From Sulfurospirillum sp. UBA6810 (GTDB lineage: Bacteria > Campylobacterota > Campylobacteria > Campylobacterales > Sulfurospirillaceae): DNA of 64,000 nt. Shown here piece by piece: positions 61,340 through 64,000 of this stretch. Made by a program: the position numbers and the translations under genes. The notes beneath the pieces are model-generated. The model was given only the letters and a program-made list of their open reading frames with translations, was not told the DNA's origin and did no database searches. Position 1 is the first letter of the stretch. The number at the start of each line of letters is the position of its first letter. The stretch covers positions 1 through 64,000 of the forward strand of contig DKEY01000016.1 of NCBI GenBank assembly GCA_002469305.1, given 5' to 3'.

Positions 61340-61660
61340 ATGGAAATCATAACTGCAAGCATAGTATCTGGTATTATTTACGATATATTCAAAACAACAG
61401 GGAAGCTTCTATTAGGTTCTTTACGAACCAAGTTACAAGAGTTTATAATAGACGACACTATAGTTGAAAAATTAGCTAAAGAGATATCGCAGATGGAACT
61501 CAATGATGAGATGAGTGAAAAAGCTATCACAAGTAAACTAGAAGCATCCACAGAGATACTTGAGCTTTTAAAACAAGCAAGTAGTAAAACAAGTAAAAAA
61601 GTAGAAATAACTCAAATAAATACCAATGGGGATAATGTTATAAAAAAAATAAAGTTATAG
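61340..61660 (+). CDS. small helical protein with QINTNGDN end
   Basis: This 106-residue protein has an N-terminal amphipathic helix (IVSGIIYDIFKTTGKLLLG), a helical middle and an end VEITQINTNGDNVIKK. The following gene starts with a similar NISIKQSNNNGKN segment, so the pair may assemble through these stretches. GGGGGAG-like sequence precedes the ATG. Confidence 0.6.
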   Translation: MEIITASIVSGIIYDIFKTTGKLLLGSLRTKLQEFIIDDTIVEKLAKEISQMELNDEMSEKAITSKLEASTEILELLKQASSKTSKKVEITQINTNGDNVIKKIKL

Positions 61661-61669
61661 AGTATATTT

Positions 61670-64000
61670 ATGAGGAAAAAGCGCAAAGAAAAAGGCACTA
61701 TGCCTAACGTACAAAATATAAGCATAAAGCAAAGCAATAACAACGGAAAAAATAGTATAACTATACAACAATCTGTTATCACAATAGAAACTCTATTCAA
61801 TCCTCTTCGTAATCTCTTAACAGATCTTAGCAAACGATATACAGACTCAGCTAAAAATACCTTGGAGGTCATTAAGGAGTTTGGGAATTTAGATGGTGAT
61901 GCTAATGAGTTGGTAAGTATTGTTGAAAAGACTATGAGTGATGTAGGCTTTAAAGATATAGAATCCACCTATGCAACAATGGTGAGTTTTATGGATAATG
62001 CACGCTCAGATGATGCAAAGCAAATATGTTTATCACTACTTTTGAAAATAGAATTTAATCTACCAGAAAAGAAAAAGAGAAATTTTGGGCGCAAATACTA
62101 CAACAAAACCGAAGAACCCTTTCCTCTATTACAAGAGAGTTACTATGAAATATTAGCCTCAAAAGAGGAGTTAGAAGAAGTTTTTTTAGATGTAAGCAAA
62201 AACGGTATTTTAGATATAGAAAAGCTAACAGGAATAGTACGAGGGGGGCTAAGGATTGAAGAGTATGAACTTGCCAAGCAAGCTGCCGATTTATTAAAAG
62301 CTAGAGCTCTGAGCGAAAAAGATTGTAGCCATGCGCAAATACTTTGGCTCGTAACACAGTTCTCTTTTTTGCTAAATAAAGAGTTGTTGCGCAAAAGATA
62401 CCAATATATCTCTTTTAGTTACAAAAAGCTTTTAGACTCTCTTATTCAAGAGCTAATAAAAAGTATTGAAATTAAAAGGGGCGAAGATAAACGTATCGTA
62501 GAACTTGCTAGGGCTGTAAATATTTTTACGCTTGGAGAGGCAAAAGAATTAAGAGAAGTTTGCCTTAAATACCAAGAGAATATAGCTAAAATATATCCTG
62601 AATTTGTAACACAACTTCTAGGGCCAAAAGAGGAAGAAATAGCAGAAGACTTAAGTGAAGAAACTCTGCATTTAACCTATTTTAAAATGGCTAACAATGC
62701 CTCTTTGAAAGATGAAAAAATACATACTCTTCTTAGTAAAAATGAGATTACTTCTGAGGAGGGGTTTTTATTACAAGCCTTTTGTAGTGAAGATGAAATT
62801 ACCGCTTGGCTTCAAAAGGGAGGTAAAATCATTGATGAGCTTGAATTTGTTGCACAATTTGGTATGCTAGAAATTTTTATCAAAGCATATCGAGAAGAAA
62901 TACCAGGTGCACGTGTTGAAATTTCTCAGAAGATAGACACCTTTTTAGATACATACAAAGACAAAATACCGCAGATAAATACCACTAGACTTTTTCCTTT
63001 TATTATCTCTATGAGTGACAAATCCTTAGATACACAAGTATGTCAATTTATCGAAGAAGAGATATCTAAAGAAGATTTGTGGGTATCATTTATGGCTGAA
63101 ATCTATCTAAACTCTTTGCACAAAAGAGGCAAGAGCCAAACTTTGAATACTATTTTTGATTCAATGGATACAACCCAAAAAAATTTCATATTTCTACAAA
63201 TCATTGTTCAACTCTATTTAGAGCAAGGAGAGAAGCAAAAAGCTATTGAAAAAGCAGAAGTTTTGGTAGAAGCCTTCCCTGAAGAGATGCATTCATGGCT
63301 TTTTTTACTACAGACGTATGAGCACTGTATGAAACCAAAGCATAAAATAGAGGAGCTTTTACATACGTTTCCGATAAATTTATTTATAGATGATTTTGAA
63401 AAAAGAGAATTTAACTTGATACTCTCGAAAATGGTAGAGTTTCAATTATTTGATAAAGTTGTTAGACATCTTGTCACTATATATTTAAAACACAGAGACA
63501 AAAGCGTTAGATTTGTAAGTCAATTTTTATTTAACGCTTTAACTGATATAAAAGCAAAAGTACTATTAGACAATAAAATTATGAGCCTAGAGGATATGGA
63601 AGTTTATGGGGCGGTCCACTTTAAAAGAGGACATACCACTACAATAGCGTTTTTAGTAAGTGATAAATACTCTTCGGATGAAAACGTCATTGATGTTAAA
63701 ACTCTTATAGGAGAAAAACTTTTAAATGCACAGATAAACGAGCCAATATACTTAGGTTTTTCAGATTTTGTTATACTAAATAGGTTTTCTTTGGTTCAAG
63801 CTCTTTTTTCTCTATTGCCGAGCAAAAGAGAGAGGCTAAATGATGGTAGCGATAGTTTTAGACAAATTATTCTTCCAGATAATCCAACAACAGAAGACAT
63901 AAAAAAAATAGAAAATCAAATTGCAACAATGACCTCTTCTGCAAACTACATACAACCGCTTTCAAAGAAAAACATAGATGCTTATTTTTTAGATGGAAGT
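61670..64000 (+). CDS. large TPR-like protein, partial, possible defence gene
   Basis: The gene is open from ATG 61670 to the right edge (777 residues visible). It begins with NISIKQSNNNGKN, then has long helical repeats resembling TPRs (for example EQGEKQKAIEKAEVLVEAFP). Further on, TTTIAFLVSDKYSS to LIGEKLLNAQINEPIYL resembles a GreA/GreB C-terminal-like domain. Proteins of this plan can end in a nuclease (PIN-type) domain, which would lie outside the window. The defence role is inference. Confidence 0.6.
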   Translation, partial: MRKKRKEKGTMPNVQNISIKQSNNNGKNSITIQQSVITIETLFNPLRNLLTDLSKRYTDSAKNTLEVIKEFGNLDGDANELVSIVEKTMSDVGFKDIESTYATMVSFMDNARSDDAKQICLSLLLKIEFNLPEKKKRNFGRKYYNKTEEPFPLLQESYYEILASKEELEEVFLDVSKNGILDIEKLTGIVRGGLRIEEYELAKQAADLLKARALSEKDCSHAQILWLVTQFSFLLNKELLRKRYQYISFSYKKLLDSLIQELIKSIEIKRGEDKRIVELARAVNIFTLGEAKELREVCLKYQENIAKIYPEFVTQLLGPKEEEIAEDLSEETLHLTYFKMANNASLKDEKIHTLLSKNEITSEEGFLLQAFCSEDEITAWLQKGGKIIDELEFVAQFGMLEIFIKAYREEIPGARVEISQKIDTFLDTYKDKIPQINTTRLFPFIISMSDKSLDTQVCQFIEEEISKEDLWVSFMAEIYLNSLHKRGKSQTLNTIFDSMDTTQKNFIFLQIIVQLYLEQGEKQKAIEKAEVLVEAFPEEMHSWLFLLQTYEHCMKPKHKIEELLHTFPINLFIDDFEKREFNLILSKMVEFQLFDKVVRHLVTIYLKHRDKSVRFVSQFLFNALTDIKAKVLLDNKIMSLEDMEVYGAVHFKRGHTTTIAFLVSDKYSSDENVIDVKTLIGEKLLNAQINEPIYLGFSDFVILNRFSLVQALFSLLPSKRERLNDGSDSFRQIILPDNPTTEDIKKIENQIATMTSSANYIQPLSKKNIDAYFLDGS

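Noticed and set aside
24047..64000. Prophage interpretation of the accessory region
   Set aside because: A CI-like repressor and modification genes are present, but no capsid, terminase, portal or tail gene is seen in 40 kb; a conjugative element or plasmid fits better, though the right part is unseen.

Overview
The window looks like an AT-rich Campylobacterota (epsilonproteobacterial) chromosome, most likely a Sulfurimonas-type sulfur-metabolising bacterium. The evidence is a polysulfide-reductase-type molybdoenzyme operon, secreted sulfurtransferase and DsrE-like proteins, dense chemosensory and two-component genes, and a heavily repeated palindrome TTACATGTAA. There is no RNA gene, CRISPR array or insertion sequence that I can recognise. 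About 1-24 kb is ordinary chromosome; from about 24.0-24.7 kb to the right edge it is a mobile or accessory element with no recognisable housekeeping gene.

Chromosomal part. An hvfABCD/bufferin-type operon (1-2172, minus strand) makes a small Cys-rich secreted peptide and the MNIO enzyme that modifies it. Then come a DUF2062 protein, an MscS channel, an OlsF-like bifunctional acyltransferase and a secreted DsrE protein. Divergent from dsrE is a two-component system whose response regulator has lost the phospho-acceptor half of its receiver. A minus-strand operon (17806 down to 9046) encodes NrfD/PsrC, PsrA, PsrB, a small periplasmic protein, a Rieske protein, a cytochrome b, a 12-heme and a 10-heme cytochrome c. 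Together these look like a quinone-linked periplasmic sulfur-respiration chain. Upstream is a two-domain secreted rhodanese. The rhodanese and dsrE promoters share a 20-bp motif, which suggests common control. phoU, a PhoB-type regulator, a PhoR-type kinase, an acyl-CoA thioesterase and an MCP follow.

Mobile part. It starts with an AbiE-type toxin-antitoxin pair. A module of small unknown genes (26.2-30.5 kb) follows, bounded by two inverted copies of one strong promoter. Next are a tyrosine-recombinase-like protein without its catalytic residues, repressor-like genes, three divergent C5-cytosine methyltransferase paralogues, a PP-loop ATPase, a UvrD/Rep-like helicase, a wHTH-fused DNA methylase, a stand-alone DndC-like sulfurtransferase, a VirB1-like lytic transglycosylase, a nucleoside deoxyribosyltransferase-HD fusion, a GGDEF protein, a CHC2 primase and a large partial protein that may be a defence gene. 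A 224-bp cluster of inverted repeats at 44.3-44.5 kb is the best candidate for an origin, oriT or structured RNA. The transglycosylase and primase fit a conjugative element (ICE or plasmid); no capsid gene and no core type IV secretion gene is inside the window.

Most striking observation. About thirteen or fourteen otherwise unrelated proteins of the mobile element end in the same short amphipathic motif, [VIL]-[ST]-x-x-I-[AS]-x-x-[VLT]-x-x-[LIM], starting 18-25 residues from the C-terminus. They include a methylase, the DndC-like protein, the deoxyribosyltransferase-HD fusion, the GGDEF protein, papain-like proteins and several unknowns. Many belong to operons that start at a shared directional promoter motif (TTAATYATAAWTTTATTA). 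This looks like a common sorting, docking or secretion tag: an element-wide cargo system, possibly proteins co-delivered by a type IV secretion apparatus. The function is inference; the shared tails are visible in the sequence.
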